Shown: positions 18,754 through 26,131 of the stretch, in pieces
How the letters are laid out: every line of letters starts with the position of its first letter
Position numbering within the stretch: the first letter of the stretch is position 1
Assembly: GCF_001429395.1 (NCBI RefSeq)
Contig: NZ_LMJT01000001.1
Location: forward strand, 338,740-402,739
Direction of reading: 5' to 3'
Length of the DNA stretch: 64,000 nt
Source: Allobosea sp. Root381
Lineage (GTDB): Bacteria; Pseudomonadota; Alphaproteobacteria; Rhizobiales; Beijerinckiaceae
Notes under the pieces: generated by a model
What the model was told of the DNA's origin: nothing
What the model saw: the letters and a program-made list of their open reading frames with translations, nothing else
Databases searched by the model: none
Program-made: the position numbers and the translations under genes

Positions 18754-19887
18754 ATGCCGTCGCGAATTTCAGCCGAACTCGCACAACTCGCCCGCCTCGC
18801 ACGCGACGGCGGGCTCGATCTCGGCCAGGTTTCGCTGCGGGTGAAGGCGGATCTGCTGATGTCGACGCCGCATCCGGCGCCGGACGACCTCGCCGCCTTC
18901 GGCGAGATGGCGGCGGCCCTCGTCCCCGGAGCCGACGAGCCCTCCGCGATCAGCCTCGCACGAAAGCTCGCCGGCTGGCGCCACGCACCGCCTGTCGCCC
19001 TGGAAACCCTGCGGGCGCGTGGCGGCGCGGTCCTCGCGGCGCTGCTGCGCCACGGCCTGCCGCTGAGCCCGTCGGAGCTCGAGACGTTCGCCGGCCACCC
19101 AGACGGCAGGCTCGCCGGCGCCCTCCCGGCGCGGCCGGACCTGACGGACACCGTGATCCTGATGCTCACCGAGCGCGACGACAGGGCCATCGATTTCGCG
19201 CTGATGGCCAACACGGCCATCGCCTTGCCCCGGGCGGCGCTCGACCTGCTGCTGGCGCGAGGCAGGGCGGATGCGGCCTATGCCCAGCCGTTGCTGTCGC
19301 GCCGCGACGTTCCCAATGTCGAGCTCGCACCGCTCTTCCTCGCAGCCGGGCCGGAGCGGCGCCTCGCCATCCTCGACTCGCTGGCGGCGCTTGATTCGCT
19401 GAGCCCCTCCGAGCGGCGCGAGCCGGTCTCGGGCGACATCTTCGGCAACTGGCTCGCCCTGGCGGCGGAGGAGCCTGCCAGTGCCTTCGACGCGCTGGCA
19501 GGCCATCTCGGCGGCGGGCCGGCCCTGGCGCGGGCGATCGAGACCGACGCCTCACGGGACCTCGCCGCGCTGGCCCTGACGGCTGCCGGCGCCAGCGTCG
19601 AGGAGGCGACGCGCTTCCTGATCCGGCTCGGCGACGACGCCGCCCGCTCGGTCGAGCGGATCTATGCCGTTGTGGCGCTGATGCGCGCGGTGCGCCCGGC
19701 GGTGGCGCTACGGCTCGTCATGCAGGTCAGCGGGACAAGGCTGCAGGCGTCCGCCCGCAAGGGCCAGCACCAGCCGGCGATGGACCCGAGCGGCACGCCC
19801 GCACGCCTCGGCCCGGCGCGGCCGGAGAGCGCGATCAGCGCCGGCGAAGTGCTGCGCAAGCTGCAGCAGAAGCGCGAGCAGGGCTAA
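18754..19887 (+). CDS. DUF2336 domain protein
   Basis: A 377-residue alpha-helical protein, rich in alanine and leucine, of the DUF2336 family found in alphaproteobacteria. The pattern of paired helices (DLLMSTPHPAPDDLAAFGEM, then repeated short blocks such as RPDLTDTVILMLTERDD and RRLAILDSLAAL) suggests a HEAT-like solenoid. No catalytic motif is seen. There is no signal peptide, so it is probably cytoplasmic. Its function is unknown. The upstream CtrA box suggests cell-cycle control. It is convergent with the DUF1491 gene. Confidence 0.82.
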   Translation: MPSRISAELAQLARLARDGGLDLGQVSLRVKADLLMSTPHPAPDDLAAFGEMAAALVPGADEPSAISLARKLAGWRHAPPVALETLRARGGAVLAALLRHGLPLSPSELETFAGHPDGRLAGALPARPDLTDTVILMLTERDDRAIDFALMANTAIALPRAALDLLLARGRADAAYAQPLLSRRDVPNVELAPLFLAAGPERRLAILDSLAALDSLSPSERREPVSGDIFGNWLALAAEEPASAFDALAGHLGGGPALARAIETDASRDLAALALTAAGASVEEATRFLIRLGDDAARSVERIYAVVALMRAVRPAVALRLVMQVSGTRLQASARKGQHQPAMDPSGTPARLGPARPESAISAGEVLRKLQQKREQG

Positions 19888-19906
19888 GCCGCCGGCCGCT
19901 ACAAGG

Positions 19907-20242
19907 CTACTCCTGGGCCAGCTCAAGCCTCGGGTCGCCCTGCCGGTTCTCGATCTCGACCAGCCAAAGGTCGGAATCGAAGCGCCGCTCGCGCTCGACC
20001 CGCTCCTCGACACTGCCGGGATCGCTGTCGAGCAGGAGCTGGAAGCGGCGGATGCCGTCATCCTGCGCGAGCGATTGCGGCGCCGGCCCGTAGAGGGCGG
20101 CCGTTCCATCGAGGCGGTCGAGCTTGACGAAGATGGCGCCGGCCTCGGCCGCCCCCCGGCGTCTCAGCACCGCGACGAGGCCGTCATGCGCGGCCTGCCG
20201 GAGATAGGCGGAGACCCAGAATTCAGCGGTGAGGCGCGCCAT
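19907..20242 (-). CDS. DUF1491 family protein
   Basis: A 111-residue cytoplasmic protein of the DUF1491 family. Landmarks are FWVSAYLRQA near the N-terminus, GAIFVKLDRLDG in the middle and FDSDLWLVEIEN near the C-terminus. The function is unknown; the family is almost confined to alphaproteobacteria. It starts 18 bases after the stop of the proline-rich membrane protein and is the last gene of the run kinase, membrane protein, DUF1491. Confidence 0.85.
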   Translation of the reverse strand: MARLTAEFWVSAYLRQAAHDGLVAVLRRRGAAEAGAIFVKLDRLDGTAALYGPAPQSLAQDDGIRRFQLLLDSDPGSVEERVERERRFDSDLWLVEIENRQGDPRLELAQE

Positions 20243-20260
20243 CGATGCGGCTTGCCCCGC

Positions 20261-20857
20261 TTAGTTCTCGGCGCTGCGGCGCGGCGCGTTCGAGCGCGCC
20301 TGGGCGACGCCGCGAATCTCGCCCGGGGGGCGCATGTCGCCATTGATCAGGTCGGCAATCGGGTCGCGGGCGGGCGCGGCCCTGCGGGCCTCGACGGGCG
20401 CAGGCGCCGGGGCGGCGGCGGTGCGCGGTACATTGGTCACGGCGGCCGGCGGGCGCACGGCCGATTCGCGTGCCTGCTGCGGCAGGTCGCTCGGCCGCAC
20501 CGGCGGCAGCGGAGCCCCGAAGGCCGGCGCCTGGGTGCCGATTGCGGGCGCGACGGGCTCGGCCATCACAGCCGGCTGCTCGACGCGACGCTCGACGGCA
20601 CGGGCCGGAGCAGGCTGCGCGGGCGCTGCGACCATCGGCGCCGGATGGCGCGCCTTCTGGAAGAACAGCGCGTTCGCGAGGATGACGGCCGAGACGCTGG
20701 CGAAGACCAGCAGAACGAGGGCCCGACCCGGCCTGTGCAGAGCGGTGCGGGCGATCCGGCCGAGCCAGCTTGTCTTGCGGCGCGGCTTCGGCGCGGCGCG
20801 CCGGACCGGTGCGGAGAGCGAAGCGCCGTGATGGGCGCGGGCGGCGATGGTGGACAT
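20261..20857 (-). CDS. Single-pass membrane protein with proline/alanine-rich periplasmic tail
   Basis: A 198-residue protein: a basic cytoplasmic N-terminus (1-45), one membrane segment (about 48-66, ALVLLVFASVSAVILANALF), then a periplasmic region rich in proline and alanine. A DPIADLINGD block sits near the C-terminus (about 165-174). From memory, proteins at this position between a DivJ-like kinase and DUF1491 in other Hyphomicrobiales carry a peptidoglycan-binding domain after such a block. This one stops about 24 residues later, so that domain is absent. There is no room for it before the next gene. It starts 15 bases after the kinase stop. Confidence 0.72.
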   Translation of the reverse strand: MSTIAARAHHGASLSAPVRRAAPKPRRKTSWLGRIARTALHRPGRALVLLVFASVSAVILANALFFQKARHPAPMVAAPAQPAPARAVERRVEQPAVMAEPVAPAIGTQAPAFGAPLPPVRPSDLPQQARESAVRPPAAVTNVPRTAAAPAPAPVEARRAAPARDPIADLINGDMRPPGEIRGVAQARSNAPRRSAEN

Positions 20858-20872
20858 GCGGTCAGCTCATGC

Positions 20873-22678
20873 TCAGGCGGTAAGGCGGTATGGCGCCTTG
20901 GTTTCGAAGCCGCGGCGCGGCGCGCGCGCGAAGGTGGCGATCTTGGCCGGCTGGGCGGCATCCGCGAAGCCCGCGACCGGCAGCCGGACGGCGACACGGG
21001 TGCCAACGCCCGGCGCACTCTCGATCGAGAGGCGCCCGCCATGCAAGCCGACGAGGCCGCGCACCACGGAAAGGCCGAGGCCGGTGCCCTCATAGGCGCG
21101 GTCATAGGAACCCTTGGCCTGGAAGAAGGGGTCGCCGAGGCGCGGGAGGTCATTGGCGGCGATGCCGATGCCGGTATCGGAGACAGAGAGGTCGATCATG
21201 TCGCCGTCGCGCACGATGGCGAGCACGACGCGGCCCTGCGCCGGCGTGAACTTGATGGCGTTGGAGAGCAGGTTGAGCATCACCTGCTTGAGGGCGCGGC
21301 GGTCGGCCAGCACCGGCGGGAGGTCCGGCCCGACGACGCGGTCGAGCTCGATCTCGCCGCCCTGCGCCCGCAGCGCCATCAGCGCGCAGCAATCCTGCGC
21401 CATCTCGGCGAGGTCGACCGGCTCCTGGTCGATCGTCATCGTGCCGCTCTCGATCTTGGAGATGTCGAGCAGCGTGTTGACGACATCGAGCAGGTGATGG
21501 CCCGAGCTGTGGATGATGCGGGCATATTCGAGCCGCTTGCCGGCATCGAGCCAGCGCTGTTCCTCCCCTGCCAGCATCTCGGAGAAGCCGATGATCGCGT
21601 TCAGCGGCGTGCGCAGCTCATGGCTGACGGTCGCCAGGAAACGCCCCTTGACGTCGCTCGCCTCCACCGCCTCGGCATGGCCGCGCTCGCGCTCGTCCTC
21701 CCGGGCCTTGCGGGCGGTGATGTCGCGCATCACGCAGACGACGGCGGCACCATCCTGCGGGCCGGCTGTCTCGACGCGATGGGCCTGCATCTCGAGCCAG
21801 AGCGAAACTGGGAACGACTTCTCGCTGCCGCTCTGCGGGACGAAGAGCGTGCGGAAGCAGGCAGTGGCGTGGCCGGCGCCATGGGCGGCATCGCTCAGCG
21901 CCTTGAGGAAGAGTGGGCGGTCGGCGACATGGACGCGCTCGAACAGGCCGCGCCCGTGCAGTTCGCTCGGTTCGGCGCCGGCGAGCGTCCGGGCGGCCTC
22001 GTTGGCGAAGATCACGGCGCCGCCGGCATCGTGCCAGGTCACGAGATCGCCGACATGGTCGAGCAGCAGCCGGGCACGCCGGTCGGCGGCGCGGTGCTCG
22101 CGCATCTCGTCGGCCCGGCGATGCAGGATGGCGGCGGCGACCGCCATCGCCTGCAGGATCGCGACGAAGACGAGGAGCGGCATCAAGCCGTCCCACCAGG
22201 GCATCTGGCCGGCGAAGAGGCCGAGACGATCGAGCGCGATCACGGCGATGAGGGTGACGGCTGCAATCGCGCCGGCGCGGACGACATGGGAGCGCGAGCC
22301 GGAGAGGATCGCCTCCGCCGGCACCGCCGCGAGCCAGAACAGGATCGGGGATGAGGCGCCGCCGGTCATGCCGGAAAGCGCGCCGATGAAGAGAGCAAGG
22401 GCCGAAGCCGACATTCCCTGCGCGGTGTCGAGCCCGCCGGTGCGCGACAGCACCACCACCGCCAGCAGCGGCAGCGCCGCCGCCACGATCACCGCAGTCT
22501 CGAGGGCGCCGAGGGTACCGCGCCAGGCGAGATAGGCCGGGGCGAGACCGAGCGCGACGGCGCCGACCAGAAGGCGGGTCAGGATGAAGCGCTCATGGCG
22601 CATGCGCTCGAGCGAATCCGCCAGCACCGATGCGTGCACCATCGCCGCCACCTGCGTCCTGACCGCCTGCATCTTCAT
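20873..22678 (-). CDS. Membrane PAS sensor histidine kinase, DivJ-like
   Basis: A 601-residue kinase. Five or six membrane segments fill about residues 30-170, a PAS domain covers about 195-320, the HisKA H-box SHELRTPLN carries the phospho-acceptor near residue 353, and the ATPase domain has NLLSNAIKF, DTGIGI and GTGLGLSVV. The polytopic front with one PAS domain, and the DPFFQAKGSYDRAYEGTGLG block, fit the DivJ branch, which phosphorylates DivK in the CtrA cell-cycle circuit; that assignment is inference. The start at 22678 is chosen as the codon nearest the membrane domain; an extension to 22729 has no sign of use. A perfect CtrA box lies 68 bases upstream. Confidence 0.88.
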   Translation of the reverse strand: MKMQAVRTQVAAMVHASVLADSLERMRHERFILTRLLVGAVALGLAPAYLAWRGTLGALETAVIVAAALPLLAVVVLSRTGGLDTAQGMSASALALFIGALSGMTGGASSPILFWLAAVPAEAILSGSRSHVVRAGAIAAVTLIAVIALDRLGLFAGQMPWWDGLMPLLVFVAILQAMAVAAAILHRRADEMREHRAADRRARLLLDHVGDLVTWHDAGGAVIFANEAARTLAGAEPSELHGRGLFERVHVADRPLFLKALSDAAHGAGHATACFRTLFVPQSGSEKSFPVSLWLEMQAHRVETAGPQDGAAVVCVMRDITARKAREDERERGHAEAVEASDVKGRFLATVSHELRTPLNAIIGFSEMLAGEEQRWLDAGKRLEYARIIHSSGHHLLDVVNTLLDISKIESGTMTIDQEPVDLAEMAQDCCALMALRAQGGEIELDRVVGPDLPPVLADRRALKQVMLNLLSNAIKFTPAQGRVVLAIVRDGDMIDLSVSDTGIGIAANDLPRLGDPFFQAKGSYDRAYEGTGLGLSVVRGLVGLHGGRLSIESAPGVGTRVAVRLPVAGFADAAQPAKIATFARAPRRGFETKAPYRLTA

Positions 22679-23003
22679 GAGCAATGCTACGCCTAACTCG
22701 TTTGGGCCACCGTGCCCGCTTGAGGGCAATTTCGGCCCGGGCGGTTTAAGCGGGGCTTAAGGCAGAGCCATGCGAAAACCGCCGAAGGCTCGGCCTCAGC
22801 GCAGATTTCACAGCAAAAATAACGACTTATATGCCATATTACCCCCTGCCGGCCGGGTCTGGTTGTCGGGAAGCAGGGTGAACGGAAACTGAAGATCGGC
22901 CAGCGCCTTTGAGCTTCCGGAATCACGCGATTTTTCCGCATCCTGCCTAGGATCGCCGCAGGAATGGGGTGCGACAGCGCCAATTTTCGGAGTGGGGACA
23001 GAG
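22679..23003. other. Divergent promoter region of the DivJ-like kinase
   Basis: A 325-base gap with no gene. It holds the CtrA box at 22746-22760 and an AT-rich stretch at 22800-22850. In that stretch GATTTCACAGC (22804-22814) and GCCATATT (22833-22840) recur in the same order before the PdhS-like kinase at 58703-58737. Confidence 0.55.
22746..22760. promoter_or_regulatory. CtrA box, perfect
   Basis: TTAA (22746-22749), seven bases, TTAA (22757-22760). It lies 68 bases before the chosen start of the DivJ-like kinase, in the only gap that can hold its promoter. Confidence 0.7.
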
Positions 23004-23321
23004 ATGGCCTATATCCTGCGAAGCCTGGCGGTGATCGGCGTGATCACGCTGAACTCACCCGTCCTGGGGGACAGGACGGAGGATGGCGCAGCCGTAGCGA
23101 CGATCAGCGCCGCGGCCCAGGTGGCTGCGCAGGTCGATCCGCAGACCGCCCTCTCCGGCATCCGCGCCGTTTCGGGCGCCACCATGGCCGCGCGCGAAGC
23201 GGCGCAGATCCTAGCCGGGCTCGACCCCGAGACACGCCAGCGCGTGCTCGCCCTGACGGCAGCGGCCGCCGCTGGCCGCAGCGACGCAGGGCAGCGCGGG
23301 ATCGCAGCGCCGGCGCGCTGA
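23004..23321 (+). CDS. Small exported protein (position of DUF5330 proteins)
   Basis: A 105-residue protein with a hydrophobic N-terminus (AYILRSLAVIGVITLNSPVL), then an alanine-rich helical part with no motif I know. The N-terminal segment may be a signal or anchor. Small exported proteins (DUF5330) occupy this place next to SufE in related genomes as far as I recall; the similarity here is limited to the hydrophobic start, so the family is not assigned. The ATG at 23004 follows GGGGACAGAG; an ATG four codons upstream is less likely. It is followed 122 bases later by sufE. Confidence 0.65.
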   Translation: MAYILRSLAVIGVITLNSPVLGDRTEDGAAVATISAAAQVAAQVDPQTALSGIRAVSGATMAAREAAQILAGLDPETRQRVLALTAAAAAGRSDAGQRGIAAPAR

Positions 23322-23443
23322 CGTGCCACGGCCCGCGGCCCACCTGCGTGCTTGACGCGGCCGTGCAAGGCGCCGAAGACGCTGGCCATGCAACAGGGCA
23401 ATGCGCGAGCCGACGGCCACGCAACTGCCGCGACGGGCAGGAC

Positions 23444-23869
23444 ATGAGCACGGGCCTCGACGAGATCATCGGCAATTTCGACCTGCTCGACGAGTGGGAC
23501 GACCGTTATCGCTACCTGATCGAGCTCGGCAAGGAACTGGAGCCGCTGCCCGAGGACGCGCATAACGACGCCAACAAGGTGCGCGGCTGCGCCAGCCAGG
23601 TGTGGCTCGTGTCCCGCAACGACGGCGGCCCGGGCCCGCAGACCCGGCTGCATTTCAGCGGCGACAGCGACGCCCATATCGTGCGCGGGCTGGTGGCGCT
23701 GGCGCTGGCGATCTATTCCGGCCGCACCGCCGCGGACATTCTCAAGACCGACGCCTTCGCGATCTACGAGAAGCTCGGCCTCGCCGCGCATCTGACGCCG
23801 CAGCGCTCCAACGGCGTGCGCTCGATGATCGAGCGCATCAAATCCGACGCCCGCAGCGCCGCCGCCTGA
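23444..23869 (+). CDS. SufE family sulfur-acceptor protein
   Basis: A 141-residue SufE protein, which takes persulfide sulfur from the cysteine desulfurase SufS and passes it to SufBCD for iron-sulfur cluster assembly. Family landmarks are DRYRYLIELGKELEPLP, the active-site loop NKVRGCASQVWL (cysteine near residue 49) and LTPQRSNGVRSMIERI at the C-terminus. The start at 23444 is preceded by GGGCAGGAC. No other suf gene is in the window, so it is unlinked from any suf operon here. It is convergent with the DUF6456 gene. Confidence 0.95.
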   Translation: MSTGLDEIIGNFDLLDEWDDRYRYLIELGKELEPLPEDAHNDANKVRGCASQVWLVSRNDGGPGPQTRLHFSGDSDAHIVRGLVALALAIYSGRTAADILKTDAFAIYEKLGLAAHLTPQRSNGVRSMIERIKSDARSAAA

Positions 23870-23918
23870 GCGCCGGCCGGGCTATCCAGGCGGAACCCGG
23901 CAAACCAGAAACATCGCC

Positions 23919-24731
23919 TCACCCCGTCAGCCCCGGCATGATGCCCGGGCGCGCATTCTCGCCATGCCAGACCGAGGCGCGGGCTCTCGAGGCTGGCGCC
24001 GGCGTCGCGATGCCGTAATGCGCCGCCAGCGCCTTGAGCGCGAGACGCAGCACGACCTTGGCCGAGCGGGCCGGCCAGCCGCGCTCGCACTCGACAAGGT
24101 CGAGCCCCTTGAGGAAGCCGCAGACATCGATGGCGAGGCCCGAGAGGTCGGGGCCGAGCCGGTCGCAGGCCAGCCGGACCCGCTGGCGCGCGGCGAGCTG
24201 CGCATCCGAGGCGCTGGCCGGATCGCGCCCGCCGGCCCCGCGATCATCGGGCGCGAGCGAGGCGTCCCAGTTCATCGTCATGCGCGGCATCATCCGCGCG
24301 CGGGTGAGATCGGCGCGGAAGCGCTCTCCCGCCGCAAATTCCTCGGCGGAGATCTGAGGTCGGCCATCCTTGCCCGGCCGACGATGCAGCCAGAGCAGCG
24401 GGCTCTCGCGCTCGTCCAGCGTCACAGGCTGCATCCGGCCCTCGACATCGATGACGGCCTCGGCCCTTGGCCGCCCTGCCCCACCCTCGGGTTCGGCCGC
24501 CACAAGCCGCCGCGCCGCGCCTTCGCCGCTCCAGGCCGCCAGCCCCTCCGCGACCAGCGCCTCGACCAGTTCGGGGGCGGCATAGCCGGCGCCGAGCGTG
24601 GTGCCGCCGCTGCTGCGATAGAGCGCGACCCGCCCGCAGCCCAGCGGCGACGGGCAACCGAAGGCGCCCGCTTGCGCCAGATGGCGCAACAGTCGCGCGC
24701 GGGCCCCCTGCCCCTCTCCCGCCCGGCTCAC
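23919..24731 (-). CDS. DUF6456 domain protein
   Basis: A 270-residue protein of the DUF6456 family. The C-terminal half is conserved and helical (FRADLTRARMMPRMTMNWDA, RVRLACDRLGPDLSGLAIDV, CGFLKGLDLVECERGWPARSAKV, LRLALKALAAHYGI). The N-terminal half resembles a winged-helix or regulator-like module but carries no motif I can name. The four-base overlap with the upstream DnaA-like gene shows joint translation. A role in DNA-linked regulation is inference from that partner. The start at 24731 lies in the overlap. Confidence 0.82.
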   Translation of the reverse strand: MSRAGEGQGARARLLRHLAQAGAFGCPSPLGCGRVALYRSSGGTTLGAGYAAPELVEALVAEGLAAWSGEGAARRLVAAEPEGGAGRPRAEAVIDVEGRMQPVTLDERESPLLWLHRRPGKDGRPQISAEEFAAGERFRADLTRARMMPRMTMNWDASLAPDDRGAGGRDPASASDAQLAARQRVRLACDRLGPDLSGLAIDVCGFLKGLDLVECERGWPARSAKVVLRLALKALAAHYGIATPAPASRARASVWHGENARPGIMPGLTG

Positions 24732-25099
24732 GGCCGCACCTCGCTGCCAACTGCGGCATTGAGGCGGCCCGTCAGCGCGACCAGCCCGGCCTCCAGCGCG
24801 GAAAGCCCGAGTTCAAGCGCGGGGTCGTCGCGACGATCCTCGATCAGGGCGCAGGCATGGCGGACGGTCGTGCGGTCCCGTCCGAAGCAAATGCCGACGC
24901 GGGTCAGGGTCAGGCCGAAGGCGACATGGGCGAGATACATTGCCGTCTGCCGCGCCCGCGCGATCGGCCGCCGGCCGCGCTGCGGCCCGCGCAGGCTGGC
25001 GCAGGGGACATGGGAGATCGCCGCGACGGCGACCTCGGCCAGCCGCACCAGCGCGGCAGGGGACACGGGATCGACAGTTTCACGATTTAGCATGTTCAT
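24728..25099 (-). CDS. Helix-turn-helix protein with DnaA domain IV
   Basis: A 123-residue protein whose central part matches the C-terminal DNA-binding domain of DnaA: ARARQTAMYLAHVAFGLTL, TRVGICFGRDRTTVRHA and ALIEDRRDD correspond to helices of domain IV, including the DRTTV-type recognition segment (DHTTV in DnaA). There is no AAA+ ATPase, so it cannot act as initiator itself but may bind DnaA-box-like DNA. The ATG at 25099 follows GGAACG; the frame is open back to 25291 and a longer product of 187 residues is possible. It is coupled to the DUF6456 gene by a four-base overlap. Confidence 0.8.
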   Translation of the reverse strand: MNMLNRETVDPVSPAALVRLAEVAVAAISHVPCASLRGPQRGRRPIARARQTAMYLAHVAFGLTLTRVGICFGRDRTTVRHACALIEDRRDDPALELGLSALEAGLVALTGRLNAAVGSEVRP

Positions 25100-25309
25100 G
25101 ATACGTTCCAGTTCGACCGCATGGGCGACGGCCACGCGGCGATCATGGATGCATGAAAATATTCCTATATCAAGGCAAGCGGCAGCACGCCGCAGCTTAT
25201 CCCCGTCAGCGCGAGTCAGGAGCGGCCGAGCCGGAGTACTGCCGGCATCCGCGGGACGGTGTCGTCGCGAACCCTCGCTCCTGCGGTCCATGATCCGAAA
25301 ACCCGCATA

Positions 25310-25340
25310 AAAAAGGCCGCCGGGATGCGGCGGCCTTTTT
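25310..25340 (-). terminator. Rho-independent terminator after mucR
   Basis: AAAAAGGCCGCC (25310-25321) pairs with GGCGGCCTTTTT (25329-25340). On the minus strand the stem is followed by a U run. It lies 40 bases after the mucR stop. Its symmetry allows action on both strands. Confidence 0.88.
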
Positions 25341-25379
25341 CATGTGCGTGGACAGCCCGCTCGGGGGGCTCCACCTGTC

Positions 25380-25796
25380 TCAGCGGCGCTTGCGGCGCTG
25401 CTGGCCCAGGCCCATCTTCTTCGCCAGCTGCGAGCGCGCCTCGGCATAGTTCGGCGCGACCATCGGGTAGTCAGGCGGCAGGCCCCACTTCTCGCGATAC
25501 TGCTCCGGCGACATGTTGTACTGCGTGCGCAGATGGCGCTTGAGCGACTTGAACTTCTTGCCGTCCTCGAGACAGATCAGATAGTCGGCCGTGATCGACT
25601 TCTTGACCGGGATCGCCGGCTTCGGCGCCTCCGCCGGTGCCACCGGCGCCGCGCCGCTGATCACGCGGCTCAGCGCGGAGTGCACCTCCCCGATCAGCGC
25701 GGGCAGATCGGCGGCGGGAACCGAATTGTTCGAGACATAGGCAGAAACAATATCCGCAGTCAGCTCGATGAAATCCGATCCTTCGTTTTCTGCCAT
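25380..25796 (-). CDS. MucR/Ros family transcriptional regulator
   Basis: A 138-residue Ros/MucR protein, a global regulator of exopolysaccharide, motility and cell-cycle genes in Hyphomicrobiales. The DNA-binding block [19 protein letters not shown] is followed by [18 protein letters not shown] and [16 protein letters not shown], as in the family. The zinc finger is altered: where Ros has C-x2-C the second cysteine is D (CLED), and the last histidine position falls in RTQYN and is lost. The fold is likely held without zinc, as known for some family members. The N-terminal part (1-50) should mediate oligomer formation. The start has a purine-rich AAGGAGTGG-type site upstream. Confidence 0.95.
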   Translation of the reverse strand: MAENEGSDFIELTADIVSAYVSNNSVPAADLPALIGEVHSALSRVISGAAPVAPAEAPKPAIPVKKSITADYLICLEDGKKFKSLKRHLRTQYNMSPEQYREKWGLPPDYPMVAPNYAEARSQLAKKMGLGQQRRKRR

Positions 25797-26131
25797 GATG
25801 GCCCACTCCTTGAGAGATGCTTCTGAAAAACGACCATCGTCGAACGCATCTTACGCGACATTGCCTTGCGCGACCCTTACTGAGAGTCGCCAGCACTATC
25901 GACTCAGACACAACGCCAGCGAGTCATTTCTGATCGTGTAGTCGAACCGCAGCATCTCCGCAAGTGAAGATGCAGCGCGAATACATCGCTTAGACGAAAT
26001 ATTCAGTCTCCGGGAAATAAACATGGTAACCGGCCGGCGGGCAAAGCTGCATCTGCCAGTCCGGCGCCGGTCTTGCCAGCCGGGAGCGTGCTCTCTACCA
26101 GTCTGCGGATTGCAAGGTGGAGACGTCGTCG
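25797..26131. other. Divergent promoter region of mucR and oligopeptidase B
   Basis: A 335-base gap with no gene I can support. The part 25900-26030 is AT-richer than its surroundings, as expected for MucR autoregulation, but I see no exact repeat or palindrome worth naming. Confidence 0.4.

Noticed and set aside
20075..22354. An open frame of about 760 codons on the plus strand opposite the DivJ-like kinase operon
   Set aside because: It lies over three conserved minus-strand genes and has no protein-like pattern.
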